From: Pseudomonadota bacterium
GTDB taxonomy: Bacteria; Pseudomonadota; Gammaproteobacteria; Xanthomonadales; Rhodanobacteraceae
Length of the DNA stretch: 64,000 nucleotides
Direction of reading: 5' to 3'
NCBI GenBank assembly: GCA_018240465.1
Contig: JAFEFS010000093.1
Coordinates: forward strand, 99,470-163,469
Shown here: positions 8,984-17,861 of the stretch, piece by piece
How the letters are laid out: each line of letters opens with the position of its first letter
Numbering within the stretch: position 1 is the first letter of the stretch
Made by a program: the position numbers and the translations under genes
Notes under the pieces: generated by a model
What the model was told of the DNA's origin: nothing
Databases searched by the model: none
The model's input: the letters and a program-made list of their open reading frames with translations, nothing else

Positions 8984-10507
8984 CTAACGGGAATTGAATT
9001 CCGGCGACGCGAGCAGGAATGCGTTCCATTCCTGCTGCGAGGCCGACTTGTCGAGCGCAGCGAGAGTCGTCTTCGACAGGTACGGTTGAATGCCGTCGTA
9101 ATACAGCTTTGACGACAGCTGCGGAAAGCCCGTGTCGACGCTCTTCGTGCCGTCGGCGGCGTCGAACAGGCCGGCATTGCCGTTGCCGATGACGCGGGCG
9201 ATCTCGAAGCGACGGCTCATCTGCCCGGAGCTCGCCCACGCGTCCCCGGTCAGCGCGTAGCCGTCGGGCGTGGAGTGGCCGAACAGCGCCTCGCCCTGGT
9301 TGTTGAGCCAGGTGACGACCGGGTGCATGTTGGTGATCGTCTTGCCGTCGTAGGCGAGGCGCACGCTCGAGACGACGTAGTGCATCGGATCCTTGAACTT
9401 GCCGCCGAGCGAGGCGGTGAATTCGTCGGATTCGAACATCGTGCGCAATACCTGGGCGATGTCGCCGTCGCTGCGCTGGAACGTGTGCGCCATCTTCTCG
9501 ACGAGCTTCGGCGGCGGATCGTCGGCGACGAAGTAGGTGGCGAGTTCGCGCGAGATGAACTGCGCGCAGGCCGGCTGCCTGACGAGCAGGTCGACCGCAC
9601 GTTCGATCTCGTCGAAGCCTCCGCCCTTGATCTTCTGCCCGAGCAGCACGCGATCACCGAAGTCGTGGCGTTCGGGATTGAACGTGAACAGGCCTTCGCG
9701 CACGACATAGCGGCGCAACGCCGGGCGCACCTTCGGATCGTCGTGGTTGGTGTCGATGCCGACGCCGGTGAGGATCTTGGCGAGTTCCTGCACGTCGCCT
9801 TGCGTGTAGCCGGCGTTGACGCCGAGCATATGCAGTTCCATCAGTTCGCGCGCGTAGTTCTCGTTGATCCGGTTCTTGCCGTTCTGCGCGTTGTCGAGGT
9901 ACTGCAGCATCGCCGGCGATTTCAGCGTGGCCATGACGAGGTCACGGAAATGGCCGAGCGCGTAAGGGCGGATGGCCTGGTCGGCGTAGTCGCCGGCAAG
10001 GAATTTCACGTAGCCTTTCTGCGCAAACACATTGAAGTGGTTGAGCCAGAACCAGACGAGCTGCTCCTTGAGCTGGTCGGGCGAGTAGATCGCGCGCAGC
10101 AGCTCACGGCGCGTCGCCTCGTAGGCCAGCTTGTTGCCCATGTCGTTGCGATCCTTGCGCGCCGCCTTCCTCATGTCCTCGTCCCCAAGCGCCTTGATGC
10201 GCTTCTGTTCGGCGACCTCGTCGACGACCAGCTTGGCGGCGGAGTTGTGGGCGATGTCGAGGCCGTCGATCTGTGCCTGCACGGCTGCCGGCAGCGTGTC
10301 GTCGCGGCCGGCAAGCTGCTCGTCGAGAAAGCGCTGGCGGCCGAGCTCGCGAAAGCGCGCCACGGTGGCGCTGTCGAGCCCGAAGGTGATGCGGTCGAGC
10401 CAGAGTGCGTCGTCGCGACTCAGCGTTGCGGGGCCGTTGGCCGCCTGTGCTGCGCCCGTACCCGCGGCGAGCAGCACGGCGATGTACAGGATTCGTGAGC
10501 GGATCAT
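8984..10507 (-). CDS. DUF1800 exported protein
   Basis: The 507-residue protein has a Sec signal peptide (MIRSRILYIAVLLAAGTG, AAQAA cleavage). Family features include LDRITFG near the mature N-terminus, VWFWLNHFNVFA in the first third and NYARELMELHMLGVN with YTQGDVQELAKILTG. DUF1800 proteins are exported, all-alpha and of unknown biochemical role, and typically partner a DUF1501 protein encoded directly downstream, as here. No good Shine-Dalgarno sequence is seen before ATG 10507. The two genes are probably one operon. Confidence 0.88.
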   Translation of the reverse strand: MIRSRILYIAVLLAAGTGAAQAANGPATLSRDDALWLDRITFGLDSATVARFRELGRQRFLDEQLAGRDDTLPAAVQAQIDGLDIAHNSAAKLVVDEVAEQKRIKALGDEDMRKAARKDRNDMGNKLAYEATRRELLRAIYSPDQLKEQLVWFWLNHFNVFAQKGYVKFLAGDYADQAIRPYALGHFRDLVMATLKSPAMLQYLDNAQNGKNRINENYARELMELHMLGVNAGYTQGDVQELAKILTGVGIDTNHDDPKVRPALRRYVVREGLFTFNPERHDFGDRVLLGQKIKGGGFDEIERAVDLLVRQPACAQFISRELATYFVADDPPPKLVEKMAHTFQRSDGDIAQVLRTMFESDEFTASLGGKFKDPMHYVVSSVRLAYDGKTITNMHPVVTWLNNQGEALFGHSTPDGYALTGDAWASSGQMSRRFEIARVIGNGNAGLFDAADGTKSVDTGFPQLSSKLYYDGIQPYLSKTTLAALDKSASQQEWNAFLLASPEFNSR

Positions 10508-10690
10508 GGGGGTTCGTGGATGTGGGATCGGTACCCCCTCTCAACGGACGAGGTGCCAATCGGATGACAGCGTTCGCCCCGCGTGCGTCGTTTGGCTGCG
10601 CTTCATGCTCGGTGTCAACGCGGCGCAACCAGCTTCGTTGTTGCGGTTCGTGCGCAAATCCCGCGCTCGTACAACCGAGGGAGAATTCAC

Positions 10691-11287
10691 ATGCAACGCA
10701 CCATGATCGCAACGACCATCGCCGCCCTGCTGCTCTCGTTCGGCGCGCACGCGCAGAACGCAGGCACTGAAACCGCGCGCGACACGGACCAGCAGAAGCG
10801 CATCGAGCAGGGCCTGAAGTCGGGCCAGCTTTCGACCAGGGAAGCGGCCAGCCTGGAAAACCAGGAGCGCCGCGTCGACGCCACCGAAGCGCGCGACATG
10901 CGTAACGGCAAGCTCAGTGCCGGCGAAAAAGCGCAGATCCAGCGCGAGCAGAATCACGTCAGTGCCGACATCTACAAGGACAATCACAACGCAGTGAAGG
11001 GCAACCCGAACTCCGCTTCCTCGCAGCGCATGCAAGCCGACGTGCAACGCAACGTCAACCAGGACGCGCGCATCCATCAAGGCGTGCGTTCCGGCCAGCT
11101 GACCAACAAGGAGGCCGGCTCGCTCGAACGCGGGCAGGCGCATGTCGATCGCGCCGAAGCGCATGCGGGAGCCAACGGTCGCGTCGGCGCAGGCGAACAG
11201 GCACGCATCCAGGGCAAGGAAAACCACCAGAGCGCGCGAATCTACAACAAGAAGCACAACGACAAGGTGCGTCCGACGACGCCGTAA
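10691..11287 (+). CDS. Periplasmic protein made of two tandem repeats
   Basis: The 198-residue product starts with a signal peptide (MQRTMIATTIAALLLSFGAH, cleavage at AQ). The mature chain consists of two homologous units of about 65 residues. The first has RIEQGLKSGQLSTREAASLE and ends SADIYKDNHN; the second has RIHQGVRSGQLTNKEAGSLE and ends SARIYNKKHN. Both are hydrophilic, helical and rich in Gln, Arg and Asn. I know no function for this family. A strong GAGGGAG precedes ATG 10691; the frame extends further upstream, but without binding-site support. Confidence 0.75.
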   Translation: MQRTMIATTIAALLLSFGAHAQNAGTETARDTDQQKRIEQGLKSGQLSTREAASLENQERRVDATEARDMRNGKLSAGEKAQIQREQNHVSADIYKDNHNAVKGNPNSASSQRMQADVQRNVNQDARIHQGVRSGQLTNKEAGSLERGQAHVDRAEAHAGANGRVGAGEQARIQGKENHQSARIYNKKHNDKVRPTTP

Positions 11288-11398
11288 GCGCGCACGGCCC
11301 TTCCCGTTCCGGCACGTTCCGGGGCGGGAGGCGGTTTCGTCAAACCGTCACATTGCTGTCGATAATCGTCGTGGATCCACACTCCGGAATCCACGAGG

Positions 11399-13153
11399 AT
11401 GATGCCGCACCTTGCCCACGCCCCGCTTGGCGCCGCCTTGTGCGGCATTCTCGCTGCCTGTGCCGCGCCCATTCGGCCCGCTGGATCCGTGCATGCGATC
11501 GACGTCGCAGGGATCCGGCATCCCGACGGCGAGACGCCGGCCTGGTGGTTCCGCGCCGGTGCCGCCGCGGCAGCCGCGAATCGCGCCGGTCTGGGCGCTG
11601 CGCAATCGAAGGCGAAGAACGTCAGCGCTTCGCCACAGGCGAGAAATGTCATAGTGTTCCTCGGCGACGGGATGAGTGCGGCGACGATCGCCGCGGCGCG
11701 CATCCTCGAAGGCCAGCGCAAGGGTCAATCGGGTGAGGAGAATCGCCTGAGCTTCGAGACGTTCCCCTATACCGCGCTGTTGCGCACCTACACGACCGAT
11801 TTCCAGACGCCCGATTCGGCGGGCACGATGACCGCGATCATGACCGGCATCAAGACGCGCTCGGGTGTGATCGGCGTCAACCAGATCGGCAGGCGCGGCG
11901 ATTGCAAGGGCGCGCAGGGCAACGAGGCAGTGACCGCACTCGAACTCGCCGCGCGCACCGGCATGGCCACCGGTGCGGTGACGACCACGCGCATCACCCA
12001 CGCGGCGCCGGCCGCGACCTACGGCCACCTGCCCGAACGCGACTGGGAATACGACATGGCCATGCCCGACGAGGCGCGCGCGCAAGGCTGCGTCGACTTC
12101 GCGCGCCAGCTCGTCGAGTTTCCGTTCGGCGGCGGCCTCGACGTGGCGCTCGGCGGCGGCCGCACCGAGTTCATGCCCGCGCCGCAGCCCGATCCGCAGT
12201 ACGACGGCTTGATCGGCAAGCGCCTCGACAAGCGCGACCTGATCCGCGAATGGCAGGCCAGGCCCGGCGCGGCCTATGTCTGGAATGCCGAGCAGCTCGC
12301 GAATGTCGATCCGGCGAAGACGAAGCATCTGCTCGGCCTGTTCAATCCCGAGCACATGCAGTACGAGTACGAGCGCACACTCGAACGGCCGGTCAAGGAG
12401 CCGAGCCTGGCCGAAATGACGCGTGCGGCGATCGCGGTGCTGAAACACAACCCGAATGGTTTCTTCCTGATGGTGGAGGGTGGGCGCATCGACCACGGCC
12501 ATCATGCCGGCAATGCGTACCGTGCGCTGACCGAGACGATCGCGTTCTCGGATGCGATTCGCGCGGCGGTGGAACTGGTCAATGCCGACGACACCCTGAT
12601 CCTCGTCACCGCCGACCATTCGCACACGATGACGTTTGCCGGCTACGCCAATCGCGGCAACCCGATCCTCGGCAAGCTGCGTGGATCGAGCGGCGAAGGT
12701 GCGCCATCGAAGGAACTGGCACGTGACGCGATCGGCCGCTCGTTCACCACGCTCGGCTACGCCAACGGTCCAGGCTACGCCGGCGAAAGTGACCACGAGG
12801 CCGAAGGTGCGAAGAAATATCCGCACAATGCGACCGCGTTCTTCGCGGCATCGAGAGGCCGCCCCGATCTCGACGAGATCGACACGGAGGCGCCTGACTA
12901 CATGCAGGAATCGGTCGTGCCGCTCGGTTCGGAAACGCACAGCGGCGACGACGTCGCCGTATTCGCGCGCGGCCCCGGCGCGGCCGCGGTGCATGGCTCT
13001 CTCGAGCAAAACGTGCTGTTTCACTTGATAGCCCAGGCGAACGAGCCGATCCGCAGGCAGCTCTGCGCATTCGGCAGCTGCAACGCCGACGGCGTGCCGG
13101 TGGACGAGCCGGCATACAAGAAGCTGCACGAGGCGCCTGCCGTGCCGCGTTGA
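11399..13153 (+). CDS. phoA: Alkaline phosphatase family lipoprotein
   Basis: The 584-residue protein hydrolyses phosphate monoesters at the envelope, releasing phosphate. Motifs of the PhoA superfamily are complete: VIVFLGDGMS (metal-binding Asp), TPDSAGTMTA (Ser nucleophile), EGGRIDHGHH, TADHSHTM and ETHSGDDVAVF. The N-terminus has a lipobox LAAC (GILAACAAP, Cys at about 21), so the enzyme is predicted to be a lipoprotein rather than a free periplasmic protein. ATG 11399 and ATG 11402 are adjacent; GAGG lies directly upstream and is closer than usual to both. No Pho box was evident. The symbol is by family only. Confidence 0.88.
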   Translation: MMPHLAHAPLGAALCGILAACAAPIRPAGSVHAIDVAGIRHPDGETPAWWFRAGAAAAAANRAGLGAAQSKAKNVSASPQARNVIVFLGDGMSAATIAAARILEGQRKGQSGEENRLSFETFPYTALLRTYTTDFQTPDSAGTMTAIMTGIKTRSGVIGVNQIGRRGDCKGAQGNEAVTALELAARTGMATGAVTTTRITHAAPAATYGHLPERDWEYDMAMPDEARAQGCVDFARQLVEFPFGGGLDVALGGGRTEFMPAPQPDPQYDGLIGKRLDKRDLIREWQARPGAAYVWNAEQLANVDPAKTKHLLGLFNPEHMQYEYERTLERPVKEPSLAEMTRAAIAVLKHNPNGFFLMVEGGRIDHGHHAGNAYRALTETIAFSDAIRAAVELVNADDTLILVTADHSHTMTFAGYANRGNPILGKLRGSSGEGAPSKELARDAIGRSFTTLGYANGPGYAGESDHEAEGAKKYPHNATAFFAASRGRPDLDEIDTEAPDYMQESVVPLGSETHSGDDVAVFARGPGAAAVHGSLEQNVLFHLIAQANEPIRRQLCAFGSCNADGVPVDEPAYKKLHEAPAVPR

Positions 13154-13368
13154 GTTCCGGATTGCGCTCGTCTGCACCTCATGCCCGGCGTGGCGCCCGT
13201 GCTGCCGCGCGCATGCCTGCTGCGGGCGCGGGGAAGATTGTTGCCCGCGCCTCGTGCAAATTTCCTCGTTCGCATTATCATGACGGAGCGGCCGCGGCCG
13301 CGTTTTCGTCATTTTGTCGTGACCGGTGCAGTGCCCTCGGCGGCGCACGTGCCGATTGAGGAGGGAGC

Positions 13369-15042
13369 ATGGCCGAAATCGTAGCAGCCAAGGTGCCGGA
13401 TATCGGCGATTACAGCAACGTGCCGGTCATCGAGATCCTGGTCAAGCCGGGCGACACCGTAACCAAGGACCAGGGCCTGATCACCCTCGAATCGGACAAG
13501 GCGACGATGGAGGTGCCGTCGTCGGTTGCCGGAGTGATCAAGGAAATCAAGGTCAAGATCGGCGACGAGATTTCCGAGGGCCACGTCGTCGCATTGATCG
13601 AAAGCGGCGAAACCGCTGCGCCGGCCCCGGCCCCGGCCGCGGCGAAAGCTGCCGCGCCGGCCCCCGTGGCGAAAGCCGAGGCCGCCGCGCCAACTCCCGC
13701 CCCGGCTGCATCAACGGGCGGCGGCCTGCAGGAAGCGAAGGTGCCCGACATCGGCGACTACAGCGGCGTGCCGGTCATCGAGGTGCTGGTCAAGGTTGGC
13801 GACACGGTGACGAAGGACCAGGGCCTCGTCACCCTCGAATCGGACAAGGCGACGATGGAAGTGCCTTCGTCTGTCGCCGGGGTGGTCAGGGAACTCAAAG
13901 TCAAGCTCGGCGACGAGATCTCCGAAGGCCATATCGTCGCGTTGATCGAGGCGGCGGGCGCGGCGCCGGTTTTCGCGCCGGCTTCCGCTGCGGCGAAGGT
14001 TGCGGCGCCCGCACCATCCGCGCCCGCGCCGGCTCCCGTGCCGGTTGCGGCGGCGGTGGTCGCGACCGGCAGCCCGGCGTCGCCGCCGATCAACTTCGGC
14101 GCCGACACGGTGATGCCGGACAAGGTGCCGTATGCGAGTCCGTCCGTGCGCGTGTTCGCGCGCGAGCTCGGTGTCGACCTCGCCCAGGTCAAGGGCAGCG
14201 AGCGCAAAGGCCGCATTTCGAAGGAAGACGTGCAGAAGTACGTCAAGGGCGTGCTCTCCGGCGCAAGCGCAGCGCCGAAAGCTGCGGCGGGCGGTGGCGC
14301 GGGCCTCGACCTGCTGCCGTGGCCGAAGGTCGACTTCGCCAAGTTCGGCGAGATCGAAACGAAACCGCTGTCGCGCATCCAGAAGATCTCCGGCGCCAAC
14401 CTTGCGCGCAACTGGGTGCTGATCCCGCACGTCACCCACAACGACGATGCCGACATCACCGAGCTCGAAGCGCTGCGCGTGTCGCTCAACAAGGAATACG
14501 AAAAGGCCGGGGTCAAGTTCACCATGCTCGCCTTCCTGATCAAGGCGATGGTCGCCGCGCTGAAGAAATTTCCGACCTTCAACGCCTCGCTCGATGCGAG
14601 CGGCGAGAATCTCGTGTTGAAGAAGTACTACAACATCGGCTTTGCCGCCGACACGCCGAACGGGCTCGTCGTGCCGGTGCTCAAGGACGCCGACAAGAAG
14701 GGTATTGTCGAAATCGGCAAGGAAATGTCGGCGCTCGCCGCCAAGGCGCGCGATGGCAAGCTCGGCCCGGCGGAAATGTCCGGCGGCTGCATCTCGATCT
14801 CCTCGCTTGGCGGCATCGGCGGCACCTCGTTCACGCCGATCGTCAACGCGCCCGAGGTCGCCATCCTCGGCGTGACCAAGTCGGCGACGAAGCCGGTCTG
14901 GGACGGCAAGGCCTTCCAGCCGCGCCTGATCCTGCCGTTGTCGTTGAGCTACGACCACCGCGTGATCGACGGCGCGCTCGCCGCGCGCTTCACCGCCTAC
15001 CTTGGCCAACTCTTGGCCGACATGCGTCGCGCGATGCTCTGA
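13369..15042 (+). CDS. aceF: Pyruvate dehydrogenase E2, dihydrolipoamide acetyltransferase
   Basis: The 557-residue E2 core transfers acetyl groups from E1 to CoA. Two lipoyl domains (lipoyl-lysines in ESDKATMEV at Lys44 and Lys160) are separated by Ala/Pro linkers. A peripheral subunit-binding domain follows at about 254-293 (YASPSVRVFARELGVD). The catalytic domain runs from about 320 to the end, with the active-site motif DHRVIDGA (His530, Asp534). A strong GAGGAGGGAG precedes the ATG. lpd follows after 16 bases. The E1 gene aceE is not in the window. Confidence 0.96.
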   Translation: MAEIVAAKVPDIGDYSNVPVIEILVKPGDTVTKDQGLITLESDKATMEVPSSVAGVIKEIKVKIGDEISEGHVVALIESGETAAPAPAPAAAKAAAPAPVAKAEAAAPTPAPAASTGGGLQEAKVPDIGDYSGVPVIEVLVKVGDTVTKDQGLVTLESDKATMEVPSSVAGVVRELKVKLGDEISEGHIVALIEAAGAAPVFAPASAAAKVAAPAPSAPAPAPVPVAAAVVATGSPASPPINFGADTVMPDKVPYASPSVRVFARELGVDLAQVKGSERKGRISKEDVQKYVKGVLSGASAAPKAAAGGGAGLDLLPWPKVDFAKFGEIETKPLSRIQKISGANLARNWVLIPHVTHNDDADITELEALRVSLNKEYEKAGVKFTMLAFLIKAMVAALKKFPTFNASLDASGENLVLKKYYNIGFAADTPNGLVVPVLKDADKKGIVEIGKEMSALAAKARDGKLGPAEMSGGCISISSLGGIGGTSFTPIVNAPEVAILGVTKSATKPVWDGKAFQPRLILPLSLSYDHRVIDGALAARFTAYLGQLLADMRRAML

Positions 15043-15058
15043 TCGAGGACTCGAAACA

Positions 15059-16828
15059 ATGGCAACCACCGAAGTCAAAGTCCCGGATATCGGCGACTAC
15101 AGCAACGTTCCCGTCATCGAAATCCTGGTCAAGCCGGGCGACACGGTGACGAAGGACCAGGGCCTCGTCACGCTCGAATCGGACAAGGCGACGATGGAAG
15201 TTCCATCGTCGGTCGCGGGCGTCGTCAAGGAAATCAAGGTCAAGCTCGGCGACGAGATTTCCGAAGGACACATAGTCGCGATTCTCGAAACGGAAGGCGC
15301 GGGCGCCAGCGCAGCGCCGGCGAAGGCCGAGACGCCGAAAGCCGCGCCTACTCCGGCGCCCGCCGCCGCTGCTCCCGCGCCGGCACCAAAGGCCGCGGGC
15401 GCATCGGGCCGCAAGGCCGATATCGAATGCCAGGTCGTCGTGCTCGGCTCGGGTCCGGGCGGCTACACGGCCGCATTCCGCAGCGCCGATCTCGGCATGA
15501 ACACCGTGCTGATCGAGCGCTACGCGACGCTCGGCGGCGTCTGCCTCAACGTCGGCTGCATTCCGTCGAAGGCGCTGCTGCACGCGGCCAAGGTGATCGA
15601 CGAGGCCAGCCATGCGAGTGACATCGGCATCGAGTTCGGCGCGCCGAAAATCGACATCGACAAGCTGCGCGGTTTCAAGAACAAGGTTGTCACGCAACTG
15701 ACTGGCGGCCTCGCCGGCATGGCCAAGCAGCGCAAGGTGACCGTGGTGCAGGGCGTCGGCAAATTCGTTTCGCCGCACGAGATCGAAGTCGAAGGCAAGG
15801 ACGGCAAGAAGCTCGTGCACTTCGAGAAGTGCATCATCGCCGCCGGCTCGCAGGCGGTGAAGCTGCCGGGCTTCCCGTGGGAAGACCCGCGCATGATGGA
15901 TTCGACCGACGCGCTGCTGCTGCAGGATGTGCCGAAGAAACTCCTCGTCGTCGGCGGCGGCATCATCGGCCTTGAAATGGCCTGCGTCTACGATGCGCTC
16001 GGCGCCCAGGTCACCGTGGTCGAGCTGATGGATCAATTGATGCCGGGTGCCGACCCCGATCTGGTCAAGCCGCTCGCGGCACGTTTGTCGAAGCGCTATG
16101 TCGGCATTCATTTGAAAGTGAAGGTCGCGAAGATCGAGGCGACCAAGGAAGGCCTCAAGGCGACCTTCGAAGGCGAGAAGGCGCCCGAGCCGCAGATCTA
16201 CGATCGCGTGCTCGTCGCGATCGGCCGCGCGCCGAACGGCAAGAAGATCGATGCCGACAAAGCCGGCGTCGCGGTCACCGATCGCGGCTTCATCCCGGTC
16301 GACAAGCAGATGCGCACCAACGTGCCGCACATCTTCGCGATCGGCGATCTCGTCGGCCAGCCGATGCTCGCGCACAAGGCGACGCACGAAGGCAAGGTCG
16401 CAGCCGAAGTCTGCGCGGGACAGAAGAGCGAGTTCGTCGCGCGCGTGATCCCGAGCGTCGCCTATACCGATCCCGAAGTCGCCTGGGTCGGCGTCACCGA
16501 AGGCGAAGCGAAGGCGAAAGGCATCAAGTACGGCGTCGGCAAGTTCCCCTGGGCGGCCTCGGGCCGCGCGATCGGTATCGCGCGCACTGAAGGATTCACC
16601 AAGCTGATCTTCGATGAAGCCACGCACAAGATCATCGGCGCCGGCATCGTCGGCGTGAACGCGGGCGATCTGATTTGCGAACTGGGCCTTGCGATCGAGA
16701 TGGGCTGCGAAGCCGCGGACATCGGCCTGACCGTGCATCCGCATCCCACGCTCGGCGAGTCGATCGGCATGGCCGCGGAGGTCTACGAAGGCACGATCAC
16801 GGATTTGTACATTCCGAAGAAGAAGTAA
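15059..16828 (+). CDS. lpdA: Dihydrolipoamide dehydrogenase (E3) with N-terminal lipoyl domain
   Basis: The 589-residue flavoprotein reoxidises dihydrolipoamide with NAD+. Residues 1-80 are a lipoyl domain almost identical to those of AceF (lipoyl-lysine Lys43), joined by an Ala/Pro linker to the E3 core. The FAD site is VVVLGSGPGGYTAAF, the redox disulfide GGVCLNVGCIPS (Cys162/Cys167), the NAD site LLVVGGGIIGLE, and the dimer-interface active-site motif HPHPTLGES. ATG 15059 has GAGG ten bases upstream. The lipoyl fusion is known from Xanthomonads, Neisseria and some others. It is co-transcribed with aceF. Confidence 0.96.
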   Translation: MATTEVKVPDIGDYSNVPVIEILVKPGDTVTKDQGLVTLESDKATMEVPSSVAGVVKEIKVKLGDEISEGHIVAILETEGAGASAAPAKAETPKAAPTPAPAAAAPAPAPKAAGASGRKADIECQVVVLGSGPGGYTAAFRSADLGMNTVLIERYATLGGVCLNVGCIPSKALLHAAKVIDEASHASDIGIEFGAPKIDIDKLRGFKNKVVTQLTGGLAGMAKQRKVTVVQGVGKFVSPHEIEVEGKDGKKLVHFEKCIIAAGSQAVKLPGFPWEDPRMMDSTDALLLQDVPKKLLVVGGGIIGLEMACVYDALGAQVTVVELMDQLMPGADPDLVKPLAARLSKRYVGIHLKVKVAKIEATKEGLKATFEGEKAPEPQIYDRVLVAIGRAPNGKKIDADKAGVAVTDRGFIPVDKQMRTNVPHIFAIGDLVGQPMLAHKATHEGKVAAEVCAGQKSEFVARVIPSVAYTDPEVAWVGVTEGEAKAKGIKYGVGKFPWAASGRAIGIARTEGFTKLIFDEATHKIIGAGIVGVNAGDLICELGLAIEMGCEAADIGLTVHPHPTLGESIGMAAEVYEGTITDLYIPKKK

Positions 16829-16930
16829 CGCGCCGACGCCTGCCACGCCGTGAGCGGGCGTCGTTGTAGCGGAGGGTGCGGAAGCGTGGCGCCCGATCAA
16901 CGCAGCCAATGCCCCCGCTTCGCTGCGGTT

Positions 16931-17257
16931 TCACGCGCGTTCGCTCTGCTCGGTGCGCGTCGAATCCAGCGATGCAATGCGATCCAGTATGTCGGTGAAA
17001 CGCAGACCGAAATCGGTCAGGCGATATTCGACGCGCGGCGGTACCTCGGCATAGCTGTATTTGGCGAGAATTTCATAGCGCACAAGTTTGCGCAGCCGCT
17101 CGTTGAGCACCTTGGTGCGGATACCGCCGATGACACGTTCCATCTCACCAGGCCGAACAACGCCACGTCGCGCGCAGTCGATCACGGCCAGGCTCCACTT
17201 GCAGCCAAGCACATCCTCGATCATCCGCGAAACCGAGGCGTGAGCGGAACGTTCCAA
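16931..17257 (-). CDS. HxlR-family winged-helix transcriptional regulator
   Basis: The protein contains the HxlR core: IEDVLGCKWSLAVIDCARRG, then TKVLNERLRKLVRY (recognition helix region) and PPRVEYRLTDFG (wing). Members of this family are often thiol- or aldehyde-responsive dimers. The start is uncertain. TTG 17257 has GGAG six bases upstream and gives about 108 residues, a normal length. A start at 17362 would place the gene's own probable operator palindrome (17279-17313) inside the coding region, which argues against it. It is transcribed away from the cytochrome P460/thioredoxin-like pair, its likely target. Confidence 0.8.
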   Translation of the reverse strand: MERSAHASVSRMIEDVLGCKWSLAVIDCARRGVVRPGEMERVIGGIRTKVLNERLRKLVRYEILAKYSYAEVPPRVEYRLTDFGLRFTDILDRIASLDSTRTEQSERA

Positions 17258-17278
17258 AGGCGGCTCCAAAACTAACCG

Positions 17279-17313
17279 AAAAGTGCTCACCCCACCAAAA
17301 GGTGCGTACTTTT
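17279..17313. promoter_or_regulatory. Inverted repeat, probable HxlR operator
   Basis: Two nested arms are symmetric about 17296: AAAAGT (17279-17284) with ACTTTT (17308-17313), and CACC (17288-17291) with GGTG (17301-17304). The element sits between the HxlR gene and the divergent P460 gene, where an autoregulating HxlR protein would bind. Assigning the regulator is an inference from position and symmetry. Confidence 0.5.
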
Positions 17314-17376
17314 CATCGAGATGAGTGGGCGGTAGCTTGGCATCGGCGATCCCGCCTGACAATCGTGGAGAGAGCG

Positions 17377-17853
17377 ATGAAACGCTGGTTGATCGGTACT
17401 GCGCTGCTGAGTTTGACCGCTCCGGCGCTGGCGGGCGAACGGGATGTTCCCTACCCGGAAGGCTATCGCGATTGGCACCACGTAAAGAGCATGGTGATCC
17501 AGGAAGGCAATCCGCTGTTCGCAGCCTTTGGCGGCATCCACCACATCTACGCCAACAAAACGGCTTTGGAAGGCTATCGGTCCGGCAAATTCCCCGATGG
17601 CGCGGTCATCGTATTCGACCTGCTCGACGCACAATCCGTCGATCATGCGATCGTGGAAGGGACGCGCAAGGTGGTCGGCGTCATGCACAAGGATGCAAGG
17701 CGATACGCTGCGACGGGCGGCTGGGGCTTTGAGGGTTTCGGCGGCGGCGATCGCAACCAGCGCGCCGTCGGCGACAAGGCCGCGACCGCCTGTTTCGCTT
17801 GCCATGCGCCGCAGAAGGATCACGACTACGTCTACAGTGCGTTGCGCAAGTGA
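17377..17853 (+). CDS. Cytochrome P460 family protein
   Basis: The 158-residue protein has a signal peptide (MKRWLIGTALLSLTAPALAG) and a P460-type domain: YPEGYRDWHHVKSMVI, HHIYANKTALEGYRSGKFPDG and VVGVMHKDARRYAATGGWGFE. The haem attachment motif CFACH lies near the C-terminus (Cys139, Cys142, His143). P460 and cytochrome c'-beta proteins are periplasmic haem proteins acting on hydroxylamine or binding NO; which applies here cannot be told, and a Lys-haem cross-link cannot be judged without structure. GAGAG precedes the ATG. The next gene follows after 8 bases. Confidence 0.85.
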   Translation: MKRWLIGTALLSLTAPALAGERDVPYPEGYRDWHHVKSMVIQEGNPLFAAFGGIHHIYANKTALEGYRSGKFPDGAVIVFDLLDAQSVDHAIVEGTRKVVGVMHKDARRYAATGGWGFEGFGGGDRNQRAVGDKAATACFACHAPQKDHDYVYSALRK

Positions 17854-17861
17854 AGGTTTCC

